Assembly: GCA_035623255.1 (NCBI GenBank)
Contig: DASPTU010000022.1
Span: 1 to 46,548 of the forward strand
Source: JAFAGX01 sp035623255
GTDB lineage: Bacteria; Acidobacteriota; Terriglobia; Terriglobales; Acidobacteriaceae
DNA length: 46,548 nucleotides
Direction of reading: 5' to 3'
The notes under the pieces were generated by a model, which saw only the letters and a list, made by a program, of their open reading frames with translations, was not told the origin of the DNA and did not search any database. Made by a program: the position numbers and the translations under genes. Positions 1 to 7,745 of this stretch are shown here, one piece after another. Every line of letters begins with the position of its first letter. The stretch's first letter is position 1.

Positions 1-56
1 GCAACCGAGATGGTGGCCTGATGAACGTCCATGCCGATATACTTTTCTTCACGCAT
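1..56 (-). CDS. IS110-family transposase, N-terminal fragment (runs off the left edge)
   Basis: The first 18 codons read MREEKYIGMDVHQATISV on the minus strand from an ATG at 54-56, preceded by a GAGGAG ribosome-binding site. The block YIGMDVHQATISV is the hallmark start of the DEDD-type (RuvC-like) catalytic domain of IS110 transposases; the Asp of the MDVH block is the first catalytic acidic residue. The rest lies outside the window, so intactness cannot be judged. IS110 elements usually lack obvious terminal inverted repeats, and I could not place the element end between 57 and 203. Confidence 0.8.
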   Translation of the reverse strand, partial: MREEKYIGMDVHQATISV

Positions 57-203
57 AGAGGCGCTCCTCTTCGCTAGGTTGGCGATGCGAACACACAACC
101 TATCGCAAAAGTGGGCGCCTTTTTATATTGCGTGATATGGATTCATCGTCAGCTACAAGATCTCCTGGTTTCTGAGTTGCGGCTAGTCAGGCGTTGAGGA
201 AAC

Positions 204-1394
204 TCAGCATTCGCCAAAGAACCGGGCACGCACTTGTTCGTTTAAAGGCAAGCCGGGACCGCTAAGAATATGATCAGGAACGCGGGTGGGGTCCTCGGCA
301 ATCAAGGGCATCGTTTTCGTCCGCAGTGCCGCAGCTTCCGGTAAGGGATCCTGAAACAGGGTGCGAAACCATCCCTCCACCACGTGGCAGGCATGAAAAT
401 TCCGCTGATGCTGTTCGGCGTAGCGGTGTCCTGCAGCTTCCCAGTCGGAGTTGTCCGTAAGTTCGTCGCGAAGCACTCGCGCAGCATACATGGCAAAGGA
501 AAGCCCTTGGCCGTAGGTGGGGTCGCTGGTAGCGGCAGCATCGCCGACCAACACAACGCCATCGCGATAAGGGTGTTCCACCCATTTGTCGCTCGCATCG
601 AAGCTGGCCAAGGGCCCGATACTCTTCGCGTCGGCGAGGTAATCGGCCATCGGAGCGTAACCTTTCGCGGATTCACGAATGAATAGACTGACCATGGACT
701 CGCCCTGTAGACGGTAGCCCATCGTCTTGGGATAAACAAAGTATGCCCGGAATTGGTCGCCCGCCTGGGGAATCAGACCGTTCCAGGTGCCAATCTCAGG
801 ATTGAACACAGCATAAAAAATCTCCCTGGACGCGTGTACGTCGGTCAGCAACACACCGGCCATGTAGTAGTCATTGCTTTGTTCGCAAACCGAAAAACCA
901 GTCCATTTTCGTACTGCAGAGCCGCGGCCATCGGCCGCAACCACGAGACGGGCTGATATCCGCTCATGGCTGTGCCCTTCAACAACCACGACCGGTTCGA
1001 CTCCGCGCTCGACGTGCTCAACGCTAACTCCGCGCCGCACTTCTGCGCCGGCGTTTTCCGCAGCGGCAAGCAGGGTTTCCTGCATTACCTGGTGCGGGAA
1101 AGAAAGTAGAGGTAACTGCTGCGGCGTCGTCGCTCTAAGGTCTCGTAACCCCGAGCCAGCCTCGACCTGAGGCACTTCATGGGCACACTTTTCCTTGAGC
1201 AGGCCACAAATTCCAAGTTCATTCGCTTCGGCCACGCCCCAAGGCACAACAGCCTCTCCCCGGACACGGTCTTTGAATTGCCTTTCCCGCTCCAACACCA
1301 AGACCTTAGCGCCTCGCTCGGCCATCGCTTTGGCCAATGTGGATGCGGCAATTCCGCCCCCTACCGTGATGATGTCGTAGCTTCCTGCCGCCAA
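204..1394 (-). CDS. FAD-dependent oxidoreductase (PHBH-fold monooxygenase / geranylgeranyl-reductase-like)
   Basis: A 396-residue flavoprotein. An N-terminal dinucleotide-binding strand carries VGGGIAAS (residues 11-18) and an acidic strand end (VLVLERE). A central LVVAADGRGS block is the DG motif, and a C-terminal VVLVGDAAATSDPTYGQG block is the GD motif that binds the FAD ribityl/pyrophosphate. This order is typical of the p-hydroxybenzoate-hydroxylase fold shared by aromatic monooxygenases, flavin halogenases and geranylgeranyl reductases. The lysine-containing halogenase motif is not obvious, so hydroxylase or reductase is more likely. It stands alone, next to an IS110 end. No membrane segment is seen. 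Substrate unknown. Confidence 0.75.
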   Translation of the reverse strand: MAAGSYDIITVGGGIAASTLAKAMAERGAKVLVLERERQFKDRVRGEAVVPWGVAEANELGICGLLKEKCAHEVPQVEAGSGLRDLRATTPQQLPLLSFPHQVMQETLLAAAENAGAEVRRGVSVEHVERGVEPVVVVEGHSHERISARLVVAADGRGSAVRKWTGFSVCEQSNDYYMAGVLLTDVHASREIFYAVFNPEIGTWNGLIPQAGDQFRAYFVYPKTMGYRLQGESMVSLFIRESAKGYAPMADYLADAKSIGPLASFDASDKWVEHPYRDGVVLVGDAAATSDPTYGQGLSFAMYAARVLRDELTDNSDWEAAGHRYAEQHQRNFHACHVVEGWFRTLFQDPLPEAAALRTKTMPLIAEDPTRVPDHILSGPGLPLNEQVRARFFGEC

Positions 1395-1606
1395 CTCAAA
1401 CTCCTTCTGACGTGACTGCCTGGATTTGAAATGTGGAATCGAACATGGAATTGCGGACGCATCTTAGTGAAGCTGTCGGTAAGAGTCAATCGAACCGCGA
1501 ATACGCGGCTGTGCGCGCAGCCTTGTCTGACAGCATGGTCTGCAAGATCAGGTCTTGGCTATGGAGGTAATGGGCGCTCGTCCGATCGACAACAAAAACA
1601 GTCATG

Positions 1607-2068
1607 CTAGAACGGAATGTCTTCGTCGCTGATGGGAGTGGCGGCAGCTGCGGGTTCCGGCTCCGGCGTGCGCTGATCAAAGCTATTGCTACTGGCAGCC
1701 GCGCCGCGGGCAAAATCTCCGCCCTCGCCGCGTCCGCCAAGAAGAACGAGGTCGCTGGCAACAATCTCCGTCATGTAACGCTTCTGGTTGGTTTGCTTGT
1801 CGTCCCAGGAGCGGGTCTGCAACCGTCCTTCGATGTAAACTTTGCCGCCTTTTTTGAGGTACTCGCCGGCGATTTCAGCCAGGCGCTGCCACAACACGAC
1901 GTTGTGCCATTCGGTTCGGTCCTGCCATTCCCCGTTCTTGTCCTTGTAGCGTTCATTGGTGGCCAAGGTGAGTTTTGCTACCGGAGTTCCCTGCGGCGTG
2001 TACTTGACTTCAGGGTCCTTGCCCAGGTTGCCGACAAGAATGACTTTGTTGACGCTCTTTCCCGCCAT
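1607..2068 (-). CDS. ssb: Single-stranded DNA-binding protein
   Basis: A 153-residue SSB. It has an OB-fold over about residues 1-110 starting MAGKSVNKVILVGNLGKDPE and containing the conserved TEWHNVVLW block. A flexible Ala/Pro/Gly-rich linker follows, and the canonical acidic tail DEDIPF recruits replication and repair proteins. I start at the ATG at 2066-2068 because AGGAGA lies 8 bases upstream and the homologous region begins exactly there; a longer reading to 2149 adds 27 non-conserved residues. A TATATT box on the minus strand at 2090-2095 is a plausible -10. It acts in replication, recombination and repair. Confidence 0.96.
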   Translation of the reverse strand: MAGKSVNKVILVGNLGKDPEVKYTPQGTPVAKLTLATNERYKDKNGEWQDRTEWHNVVLWQRLAEIAGEYLKKGGKVYIEGRLQTRSWDDKQTNQKRYMTEIVASDLVLLGGRGEGGDFARGAAASSNSFDQRTPEPEPAAAATPISDEDIPF

Positions 2069-2130
2069 GATTGCTTCTCCTGATGGGCCAATATAGCAGA
2101 ATCGGGGGAGGGGGATGTGATGAGTGAACA

Positions 2131-2254
2131 AGCATTCAGCAGTCAGCACTTAGCACTCGGAAGTCAGGCGGTCGTCCGGTCTTCGGAAGTTTTCAACCTC
2201 GAGGTCACCCCTGAGTACCGAATGCTGAATGCTGAGTGCTGATTGCTGAATGCT
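2131..2254. repeat. Imperfect inverted repeat of GCTGAAT/AGTGCTG-type words in the ssb-ferredoxin divergent promoter region
   Basis: The left arm 2131-2151 and right arm 2234-2254 match as an inverted repeat at about 19 of 21 positions (by eye). The right side also contains direct iterations of the word GCTGAATGCTGA starting at 2224. The repeat sits between two divergent genes and its right end abuts a TATAAT box (2254-2259). It could form a long-loop hairpin or a pair of operator sites. The repetitive low-complexity words suggest a dispersed intergenic element. Confidence 0.6.
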
Positions 2255-2259
2255 ATAAT
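2254..2259 (+). promoter_or_regulatory. Candidate -10 box for the ferredoxin gene
   Basis: A perfect TATAAT lies only 8 bases before the first ATG at 2267. No good -35 is seen at the usual spacing. If it is used, the transcript would be leaderless or translation would begin at the next ATG (2294). Confidence 0.35.
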
Positions 2260-2266
2260 TTGCGCC

Positions 2267-2638
2267 ATGTCCGCGGAAGCCAAGGCCCTCGGGATGGTGC
2301 CCGAGGAACTCAAATGTGAGCCAAAGTCAAAGGGCACCCTGACTCCCCGCAAGAAGAAACCCAAAGAATTGGCGGTCATCACTGAATGCTGTACGGGGTG
2401 CGCAGGTTCGCCGGCTTGCGTGGAATATTGCCCGATTGAAGACTGCATGTTCTGGGTTCCGGACGAGGACCATCCGCCATTCGGGCGAATCCAGGTTGAT
2501 CCGATTCTCTGCATCGGGTGTAAGAAATGTACGAGCAAAGGCCCGGACGGAAGTTTTCTTGATGGCTGCCCGTGGGACGCGATCGTGATGGTTGCGACCA
2601 CTGAGATTGAAAAAGAAGTGGGCCCCATGCCCTTCTGA
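2267..2638 (+). CDS. 4Fe-4S ferredoxin-type protein with atypical cysteine spacing
   Basis: A 123-residue soluble protein with a lysine-rich N-terminal lead (about 45 residues) and two Cys clusters. The first reads CTGCAGSPACVEYCP, i.e. C-x2-C-x5-C-x3-CP. The second reads CIGCKKC followed after 12 residues by CP. Classical bacterial ferredoxins have C-x2-C-x2-C-x3-CP twice, so both sites carry insertions. An electron-transfer role is inferred; the cognate enzyme is unknown. ATG 2267 is chosen by reading frame; ATG 2294 is the alternative. The 2-oxoacid:ferredoxin oxidoreductase at 5444-8924 could supply electrons but already has its own ferredoxin domain. Confidence 0.8.
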   Translation: MSAEAKALGMVPEELKCEPKSKGTLTPRKKKPKELAVITECCTGCAGSPACVEYCPIEDCMFWVPDEDHPPFGRIQVDPILCIGCKKCTSKGPDGSFLDGCPWDAIVMVATTEIEKEVGPMPF

Positions 2639-2715
2639 AGCAGCCAATCGTTCTCCGTTTACGCAACGGCGATATCCTAATCAGGCGCTGAAAGTTTTCG
2701 GTTCTGGGGCCAGAG

Positions 2716-3522
2716 TTGATCAACCTTTTCTCCATCATCGCGCTCGGATTTTTCCTGGGAATGCGCCACGCCACCGACCCCGACCACGTGATTGCGGTCA
2801 GCACCATCGTGACCCGCGAGCGCAGCGTATGGAAATCCGCCGGAATTGGGGCGTTCTGGGGCCTGGGTCATACCTTGACCATCTTTGCGGTTGGCGCCGC
2901 CATCATTCTGTTTGACATGGTGATCCCGCCGCGCGTCGGCCTGAGCATGGAGCTTGCGGTGGGATTGATGCTCATCATTCTGGGCATTATGAACGTGGTC
3001 AGCTTCCGACGAGCGATTCCAACCGCGGCACTGGAAGCCAATGTCGGATCAGCCACAGTTCATAGCCACGTTCACAGTCATGGCGATTACGTGCACAGCC
3101 ATGCGCACGGTCATGGACCCGATTCGCACTCCCATTCCACTGAGAACACGCCGGTGGCGTGGCTGGATCGATTATTTGGGAAAGCCCGTGTATACCGGCC
3201 GGTGCGTCCGCTGCTGATCGGCATCGTTCACGGTCTGGCCGGTTCTGCCGCGGTAGCGCTCCTCGTGTTGACCACGATACGTAACTCCAGTTGGGCAATC
3301 GCTTATCTGCTTGTGTTCGGCATTGGCACGATTGCGGGCATGATGCTCATCACGATGAGTATTGCTTCGACATTCCACCTGGTGAAGCAAAGTTTGAAGT
3401 TTTCACGGCACCTGGCAATGGCGTCTGGACTTCTGAGTCTAGCTTTCGGCCTGGTTGTGGCTTACCACATCTGTTTTGTAGACGGATTGCTCACGGCCCA
3501 TCCCCATTGGACGCCGCGATAG
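2716..3522 (+). CDS. Nickel/cobalt-type (NiCoT/UreH-like) membrane permease
   Basis: A 268-residue polytopic protein with about six hydrophobic segments. The first helix carries GMRHATDPDH, matching the HAxDxDH nickel-site signature of HoxN/NixA/RcnA-type transporters. A second GIVHGLAGSAA block in the fourth helix resembles the matching motif of the second half. A cytosolic or periplasmic loop at about residues 113-140 is extremely His-rich (HSHVHSHGDYVHSHAHGHG) and probably buffers metal. The start is a TTG at 2716; the first ATG at 2761 would delete most of helix 1 and cut into the metal motif. Metal and direction of transport cannot be fixed from sequence. Confidence 0.8.
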   Translation: MINLFSIIALGFFLGMRHATDPDHVIAVSTIVTRERSVWKSAGIGAFWGLGHTLTIFAVGAAIILFDMVIPPRVGLSMELAVGLMLIILGIMNVVSFRRAIPTAALEANVGSATVHSHVHSHGDYVHSHAHGHGPDSHSHSTENTPVAWLDRLFGKARVYRPVRPLLIGIVHGLAGSAAVALLVLTTIRNSSWAIAYLLVFGIGTIAGMMLITMSIASTFHLVKQSLKFSRHLAMASGLLSLAFGLVVAYHICFVDGLLTAHPHWTPR

Positions 3523-3525
3523 CGG

Positions 3526-4317
3526 CTACTCGTTCGGCGGCGTCGAATCACGGGGTTGCTTGCCGAAGATCTTGTGGCGCAGATCGGGCCAGAATTCCTT
3601 CATGATGTTGAAGGCGGTGTCGAGGCCGATTTGTTGTCCGCATTTGTTGGCCGTATTTCCCAACGATCGATCGGCTGCCGGATAGTAGAGATTGGAAATT
3701 CCCGCCGCGATACCATTGCCCAGAATCTCCGAAGTGTTGAAAGCATTGCGGCCGCTATCATTTTTCGTGACTACTTCGCGGCTGATGGCGTAGGCCGTAC
3801 GTTTGAAGACTCCACCTTTTGCCTTGGTGAAATAACGAGGATCCTGGCGGAGGGCGATCGGGAGCACTGCCTCCGTGAGCAGATTGCCGATAGACTGGTC
3901 AGCGAAAGCGCCGCCATAATATTTCGCAACCGCTTCCGGTCCGTTACCGAACGCGGGATATTGGCGCTGCGCCATGGCTGTACCGGCAAAAATAGCCGCG
4001 ACCAAAAAGGCAGTTGGATCAAATGAATCGTCAAACGCGATTTTAAATTTTTCACCCCTACTTAGCGGTTTGAATTCCGCCTGAGCCTCATCCTCACGAT
4101 AGTTGGGGATAACCCAAAGGATGTGATGCTTTCCGTATTCTTCGCCCGTGCCCTGGTGTTCCGGCGCGGACTGAGCTTGCTCGGTTCGGGGCTGCCGGCC
4201 GTCGGGCGATGAAGTTTGCTGGGCAGCGAGAGTGCCGGATAGAAAGGTTGCCAGGCCGATGGTAATGCTGCCGGCGATTTGCAGTCTCACCAAGGGCGAA
4301 TTTGGGTCCAAGATCAA
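3526..4317 (-). CDS. Exported conserved hypothetical protein
   Basis: A 263-residue protein with a hydrophobic N-terminal stretch (IAGSITIGLATFLSGTLA) and a likely signal-peptide cleavage near LAAQQ, then a Gln/Pro/Ser-rich linker and a globular domain. The globular part has short Gly/Ala-rich helices around FLVAAIFAGTAMAQ and a repeated pattern of Asn/Gly and aromatic residues (GGAFADQSIGNLLTEA, GISNLYYPAADRSLG). I recognise no catalytic family; similar proteins are, to my knowledge, common in Acidobacteria (uncertain). A GTG at 4290 (VRLQIAG) is an alternative start. It ends 3 bases from the convergent permease gene. Confidence 0.65.
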   Translation of the reverse strand: MILDPNSPLVRLQIAGSITIGLATFLSGTLAAQQTSSPDGRQPRTEQAQSAPEHQGTGEEYGKHHILWVIPNYREDEAQAEFKPLSRGEKFKIAFDDSFDPTAFLVAAIFAGTAMAQRQYPAFGNGPEAVAKYYGGAFADQSIGNLLTEAVLPIALRQDPRYFTKAKGGVFKRTAYAISREVVTKNDSGRNAFNTSEILGNGIAAGISNLYYPAADRSLGNTANKCGQQIGLDTAFNIMKEFWPDLRHKIFGKQPRDSTPPNE

Positions 4318-4603
4318 TCTCGATTGGATGCAGGGAATTGTACAACCGTCGCCATCGGTCGCTGGGGGAGCGGTGGGTCCTGGGGGAGGGGTTGGAAGCT
4401 ATTCCCGTTGCGGGAATCGGAAACCGGGTAATCGCGATTTCGCTTGATGACTCGGACGCTATGTTTCATGGTCGAAAGAGCGGCCGTTATCGCTTCGCCG
4501 ATTGACCACACGCTGCAATCGCCCTGTCAGCCGCATGCGCACGCCCAGCATGCGCGGGCACGCGTGGTGCTCATCCTGGTGCAAGCGGAACGCCGGTTGA
4601 TTG
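4318..4603. other. Divergent intergenic region with a small palindrome
   Basis: These 286 bases separate two divergent genes and must hold both promoters, but no convincing -35/-10 pair is seen. The only clear structure is a perfect 7-bp hairpin with a 3-base loop at 4401-4417 (ATTCCCG-TTG-CGGGAAT), which may be an operator. Confidence 0.3.
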
Positions 4604-5404
4604 ATGCCAATTCCGTTTCAAGGAACTGCGTGGGCATTGTCGAACGACGGTTTGGCTGCGGTCGCCAGCAAGCTGGGCGTATTCGCGCCCGAAATCTGGA
4701 CCGTGCTTGCCGTGGAAACATCGGCGTGCGGATATCTGGCAGACCGTAGGCCGTGCATTCTCTATGAACGGCATGTGTTTCATCGCTTGACTGCGGGTCA
4801 GTTTGATGACGGGCGGATCAGCGATCCTTGTGCGGGCGGCTACGGCGCTCCGGGCGCCCATCAATACGAACGCCTAAATCTCGCAACGCGATTGAATCGA
4901 AATGCGGCTTTGCAAAGTACGTCGTGGGGAATTGGGCAAATCATGGGCGAGGACTTTGCCGCCGCGGGTTACAGAAGTGTCGAAGATATGGTGACTGCAA
5001 TGTTGCGATCGGAGAACGATCAACTCGAGGCAATAGGAAACTTTCTGATCGGCAGGGAATTGCAGGTGGCATTGCAGGCCCGCGACTGGACGACGTTTGC
5101 TCGTCGCTACAATGGGCCGGACTACGCAACGAACTGCTACGACGTTCGCTTGAATGCGGAGTCTCAAAAATATTTGTCCGGACTTTTGCCCGATCTCAAC
5201 ATCCGCGCGGTGCAGTTGTATCTCAGATACTTAGGTTTTCATCCCGGGCCGGTAGATGGGATGGCAGGAAAGTGCACGTTATCGGCTTTGACGGAGTTTC
5301 AGATTCAGGCGCGACTTGTACGTAACACAACAATCGATGAGCATACGGTAGCGCAGTTAAAAGCAGCCTTGCTGCCGATCAGTGCTGCGGTGAGCACGCA
5401 ATGA
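4604..5404 (+). CDS. N-acetylmuramidase (DUF3380-type) with C-terminal peptidoglycan-binding domain
   Basis: A 266-residue two-domain enzyme. Residues ~10-190 match the phage-type N-acetylmuramidase (DUF3380): the block VLAVETSACGYL holds the catalytic-type Glu, followed by ILYERHVFHR and the STSWGIGQIMGEDF region. Residues ~195-260 look like a PG_binding_1 domain (AVQLYLRYLGFHPGPVDGMAG). It would cleave MurNAc-GlcNAc bonds. No signal peptide or adjacent holin, spanin or phage gene is visible, so export is unexplained. I start at the ATG at 4604; an adjacent TTG at 4601 follows directly after an in-frame TGA. Confidence 0.85.
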   Translation: MPIPFQGTAWALSNDGLAAVASKLGVFAPEIWTVLAVETSACGYLADRRPCILYERHVFHRLTAGQFDDGRISDPCAGGYGAPGAHQYERLNLATRLNRNAALQSTSWGIGQIMGEDFAAAGYRSVEDMVTAMLRSENDQLEAIGNFLIGRELQVALQARDWTTFARRYNGPDYATNCYDVRLNAESQKYLSGLLPDLNIRAVQLYLRYLGFHPGPVDGMAGKCTLSALTEFQIQARLVRNTTIDEHTVAQLKAALLPISAAVSTQ

Positions 5405-5411
5405 AGGAAGC

Positions 5412-5437
5412 AGACCCGCCTCTCGCGAGGCGGGTCT
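5412..5437. terminator. Bidirectional hairpin between the convergent muramidase and oxidoreductase operon
   Basis: A perfect 10-bp inverted repeat (AGACCCGCCT / AGGCGGGTCT) with a 6-base loop lies 8 bases after the muramidase stop and 7 bases beyond the beta-subunit stop. It is very GC-rich, without a long T tract on either strand. It is placed to stop transcripts from both sides. Confidence 0.65.
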
Positions 5438-5443
5438 TAGGGA

Positions 5444-6454
5444 TCAGAGTTCCTTCTGGAGTGGGATCACTCCTGGCACCATCCAGGTGTTCCACATTTC
5501 GTCTATCTTGGTCTGGAAGAACGCAATATCTTCCTCGGTGAAGTGGGCGAACCGCCCCTGCTTCAGCAGATAGTCCCGTACCGGTAGACGTTGGAATCTG
5601 CCTTTTGCAATCGCCTCGGTCTTGCCATAGAGCGTCAGCTTGCCGCATTCCACCTCATACAGAGGCCAAATGCCGGTGTTGACCGCCAATTCTCCGAGTT
5701 CGAAAGAAAGCACGGGATCGAAGTCCCAGCCTTTCGGACACGGGTTCAAGCAGTGAATGAAGGTCGGCCCGCCGACCGACAGCGCCTTGCGGATGTTGTT
5801 CATCGCCTGCAGCGGATACGAGGTGGAGATCGTTCCCACGTACTTGCAGGTCGGGTGGCCTGCAAGCATCAATCCCGCCACATTCTTTTTCCAGCGATTA
5901 TGCATGATCCGCCTTACCTTGCCGGGCGTGCTGAATGACGTGTTCGCGCCCCAGGGCGAGGTCCCGGAGACCTGGATGTCCGTGTTGGCGTAGGTTTCGT
6001 TGTCATAGAGCAGGATCAGCAGGTTGTATTCGGGCTGGGTCAACGTCGCCGAGATGGCGTTCAGGCCCATATCGGCGCCACCCCCGTCGCCGCAGAAGGC
6101 GATGACGTTGATGGGCTCGTCTTTCATGGCGCCTTTACGCATCTGGGCCCGTAAGGCTGCCGCGACACCCAGTGCTCCGGAACCGGCGCTGCCCAGTTGG
6201 GTGTGCATCCAGGGAACGCCCCAAGGCGTCGAGTAGTAAGACGTGTTAGCCACGTACATGCACCCGGTGGCGCCCAGGACGATGGTTCTCGGGCCTGCAG
6301 CCTTGGCCATGAGTTTCATGATTTGGGCAGACTCGCAGCCCTGACAGGTGCGGTGGCCGGCTGTGTAATATTCCGCGTGCGGAACCTTCTTCACTCCTTT
6401 GAAAGGTTCCAGCGTTTGGGTCGGTTTTTCATCTACAAAGAAAGTTGTGCTCAT
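5444..6454 (-). CDS. 2-oxoacid:ferredoxin oxidoreductase beta subunit (TPP-binding); probable oxalate-type
   Basis: A 336-residue thiamine-pyrophosphate subunit. Four cysteines are placed as in PorB-type subunits to bind the proximal [4Fe-4S] cluster: Cys37 and Cys40 (CQGC), Cys65 (ATGCMY) and Cys203 (HPTCKYV). The TPP/Mg site is GDGGGADMG (122-130) with the downstream YDNETYANTDIQ block. It pairs with the alpha subunit, whose stop lies 19 bases before this start; an AAAGGA site precedes the ATG. The complex would oxidise a 2-oxoacid (or oxalate) and pass electrons through clusters to ferredoxin. Distal gene of a GntR-gamma/delta-alpha-beta operon. The subunit assignment is sure; the substrate is inferred from the alpha subunit. 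Confidence 0.9.
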   Translation of the reverse strand: MSTTFFVDEKPTQTLEPFKGVKKVPHAEYYTAGHRTCQGCESAQIMKLMAKAAGPRTIVLGATGCMYVANTSYYSTPWGVPWMHTQLGSAGSGALGVAAALRAQMRKGAMKDEPINVIAFCGDGGGADMGLNAISATLTQPEYNLLILLYDNETYANTDIQVSGTSPWGANTSFSTPGKVRRIMHNRWKKNVAGLMLAGHPTCKYVGTISTSYPLQAMNNIRKALSVGGPTFIHCLNPCPKGWDFDPVLSFELGELAVNTGIWPLYEVECGKLTLYGKTEAIAKGRFQRLPVRDYLLKQGRFAHFTEEDIAFFQTKIDEMWNTWMVPGVIPLQKEL

Positions 6455-6473
6455 TGTTCTTGTCCTTTCCGGC

Positions 6474-7709
6474 TCAGCCCCGCAGCCCGATCCATTGAGT
6501 TAAGGGTTGCGCTTTACCTTTCGCGGCTTCGAAGATGATCTCGGTCATCTTCTCCACGTCAGGAACTCTGACTTCGCGTCCGCCGAGGCCGCAGATGAAG
6601 TCCAGTACCGGCGGTCTGGTGCTTGCACCTGTGTACATGGCAGAGCGAACTTCGGTAGCGACGACGCCGCTCAGATTCGGCGAACCGAACGAGAAGTCAC
6701 GATCGATGACGCCGATTGCCTTGAACCGCTCCAGGCACTTCGCCAGTTCCGGACCGGCAAATGGCCGGAACCAACGCAGCCGCACGAAACCGACTTTCTT
6801 GCCTTGCTCGCGCAGCTTGCGGATCGTGACTTTGACCGGTGTTGACAGCGTTCCCATTCCGAGCAGTACGACCTCCGCGTCCTGCGTCATGTACTCCTCG
6901 AAGAACGGGTTGCCATACTTACGGCCGAACGTCTTCTCGAAATCGGCATAGACTTCGCGGATCACGTCGCAGGCCCGCTCCGTAACTTCGAAGTTTTGAC
7001 GGCGGATCTCCATCACCCAGTCCTCGTTGGCCTGAGGGGCCACCGAAATGACGTTGTCGGGATGGAGCAACAGATCGCCGCGATCATAGCGAGGCAGGAA
7101 CTTCTTCACTTGCTCCGCGGCTGGAACCTTGACCAGCGCCTGGGAGTGGGTGAGGAACGCGCCGTCGCAACTGATCGCCAGAGGCACGAAGATCCGGCGA
7201 TCCTCTGCCACGCGATAGGCAATCAGGGCCGTGTCCAGCGCCTCTTGTGCGCTGTCGACCCAAGTCAGCAGCCAGCCCAGGTCACGAACGGCGAGCGCAT
7301 CGTTGTGCTCTACGCCGAAGGCTCCGGGGTCGTCCAGCGCGCGGTTGCCGACCATGCAGACCATGGGAACGCGCAACGCCGGACTCACGGTGAGGGCTTC
7401 CATCGCATACATCCAGCCCACGCCGCTCGAACCGCAGAACACGCGGGCGCCGCAGACCGATGCATGCTTGACGATTTCAAATTGTGAATGTTCGCCCTCG
7501 GCCACGATGTATTCGCAATCCATTTCACCATCAGCCACGAGCTGGCTGATGTATTGCATCACCGTGTCGTACGGGCGAATGGGATAAGCCGTGACTACGT
7601 CCACATTGGCCAGCTTGCAGGCAATCGCAATGGCTTCGGCGCCGGTAATCAGGGCTTCCTGCTCAACCGTTTGCTTCCTTTCTTCAACAGGCATTGTTAG
7701 TGTCGCCAT
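6474..7709 (-). CDS. 2-oxoacid:ferredoxin oxidoreductase alpha subunit, oxalate-oxidoreductase-like active site
   Basis: A 411-residue subunit with the PFOR domain I (residues ~20-260, ending near VPLAISCDGAF) and the C-terminal domain II (VVLLGMGTLSTPVK onward). Pyruvate enzymes have YPITP at the substrate loop; this one has YPIRPY, giving Tyr42 and Arg45. A second Arg123 (GNRALDDPG) and Phe131 follow. The spacings 42/45/123/131 equal those I recall for Moorella oxalate oxidoreductase Tyr28/Arg31/Arg109/Phe117. Arg in place of Thr would bind the extra carboxylate of oxalate. An AAGGAG site precedes the ATG. The 2-oxoacid:ferredoxin family is certain; oxalate as substrate is an inference. Confidence 0.88.
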   Translation of the reverse strand: MATLTMPVEERKQTVEQEALITGAEAIAIACKLANVDVVTAYPIRPYDTVMQYISQLVADGEMDCEYIVAEGEHSQFEIVKHASVCGARVFCGSSGVGWMYAMEALTVSPALRVPMVCMVGNRALDDPGAFGVEHNDALAVRDLGWLLTWVDSAQEALDTALIAYRVAEDRRIFVPLAISCDGAFLTHSQALVKVPAAEQVKKFLPRYDRGDLLLHPDNVISVAPQANEDWVMEIRRQNFEVTERACDVIREVYADFEKTFGRKYGNPFFEEYMTQDAEVVLLGMGTLSTPVKVTIRKLREQGKKVGFVRLRWFRPFAGPELAKCLERFKAIGVIDRDFSFGSPNLSGVVATEVRSAMYTGASTRPPVLDFICGLGGREVRVPDVEKMTEIIFEAAKGKAQPLTQWIGLRG

Positions 7710-7745
7710 TTCAATCTCCTTGTCTTGTTTCAGCCTTTGCGGGGC

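Noticed and set aside
2131..2254. CRISPR-like short repeats
   Set aside because: The GCTGAAT-type words are contiguous or overlapping with no constant repeat-spacer unit, so it is an intergenic inverted repeat, not an array.
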